Shown: piece after piece, positions 5,003 to 5,010 of the stretch
Numbering within the stretch: the first letter of the stretch is position 1
Layout: each line of letters opens with the position of its first letter
DNA from: an uncultured Ruminococcus sp.
Lineage (GTDB): Bacteria > Bacillota > Clostridia > Oscillospirales > Ruminococcaceae
Assembly (NCBI GenBank): GCA_902783235.1
Contig: CACZQG010000155.1
Location: 1-5,010 of the forward strand
Reading direction: 5' to 3'
DNA: 5,010 nt
The notes under the pieces: model-generated
The model's input: only the letters and a program-made list of their open reading frames with translations
Told to the model about the DNA's origin: nothing
Database searches by the model: none
Program-made: the position numbers and the translations under genes

Positions 5003-5010
5003 TCCTCCTC
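4999..5010 (-). promoter_or_regulatory. Very strong ribosome binding site of the toxin gene
   Basis: On the minus strand GAGGAGGAGGTG (5010-4999) ends 6 nt before the ATG. It contains AGGAGGTG, an extended match to the 16S rRNA 3' end, with a further GAGG upstream. Such a site would need strict control, which fits the antisense RNA reaching its GTG end. The promoter of this mRNA is not in the window and must lie to the right of 5010. Confidence 0.85.

Overview
The window looks like chromosomal DNA from a low- to mid-GC Gram-positive anaerobe of the class Clostridia, possibly Ruminococcus or a relative. The reasons are strong AGGAGG ribosome sites, sigma-A type promoters, a DUF4830 protein, an MsmX/UgpC-type sugar ATPase and a Clostridia-type NrdR. 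The genus is inferred from general character, not from a search.

Layout. Positions 1-195 are a divergent intergenic region; a minus-strand gene probably starts at its left edge. Positions 196-1467 form a tight two-gene plus-strand operon: a TIM-barrel sugar phosphate isomerase/epimerase-like protein, then the ribonucleotide reductase repressor NrdR. Positions 1659-2054 encode a small Tic20/DUF4870-like membrane protein. It converges on a minus-strand, membrane-anchored or secreted DUF4830 protein (2068-2484), with a 12-bp terminator stem between them. Positions 2590-3366 encode an RsuA/RluB-type pseudouridine synthase. Positions 3482-4603 encode a stand-alone carbohydrate ABC-importer ATPase with its own promoter and terminator. 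It has no permease beside it, so it may be a shared energizer for several sugar importers.

The most interesting part is the last 230 bases. A minus-strand ORF of 28 codons (4906-4992) encodes a hydrophobic peptide with a WLDR-type basic tail behind a very strong ribosome site. Facing it on the plus strand is a perfect-consensus promoter (TTGACA, 17 bp, TATAAT). This promoter would make an RNA of about 75 nt ending at a shared, symmetrical terminator (4854-4888). The 5' part of that RNA is an imperfect direct repeat of the DNA over the peptide's start codon, so it is antisense to the peptide mRNA at its translation start. Convergent genes, a shared bidirectional terminator and direct repeats supplying complementarity are the architecture of the Fst/par type I toxin-antitoxin system of enterococcal plasmid pAD1. 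I read this as a chromosomal Fst/par-like module, with the toxin promoter just beyond the window's right edge.
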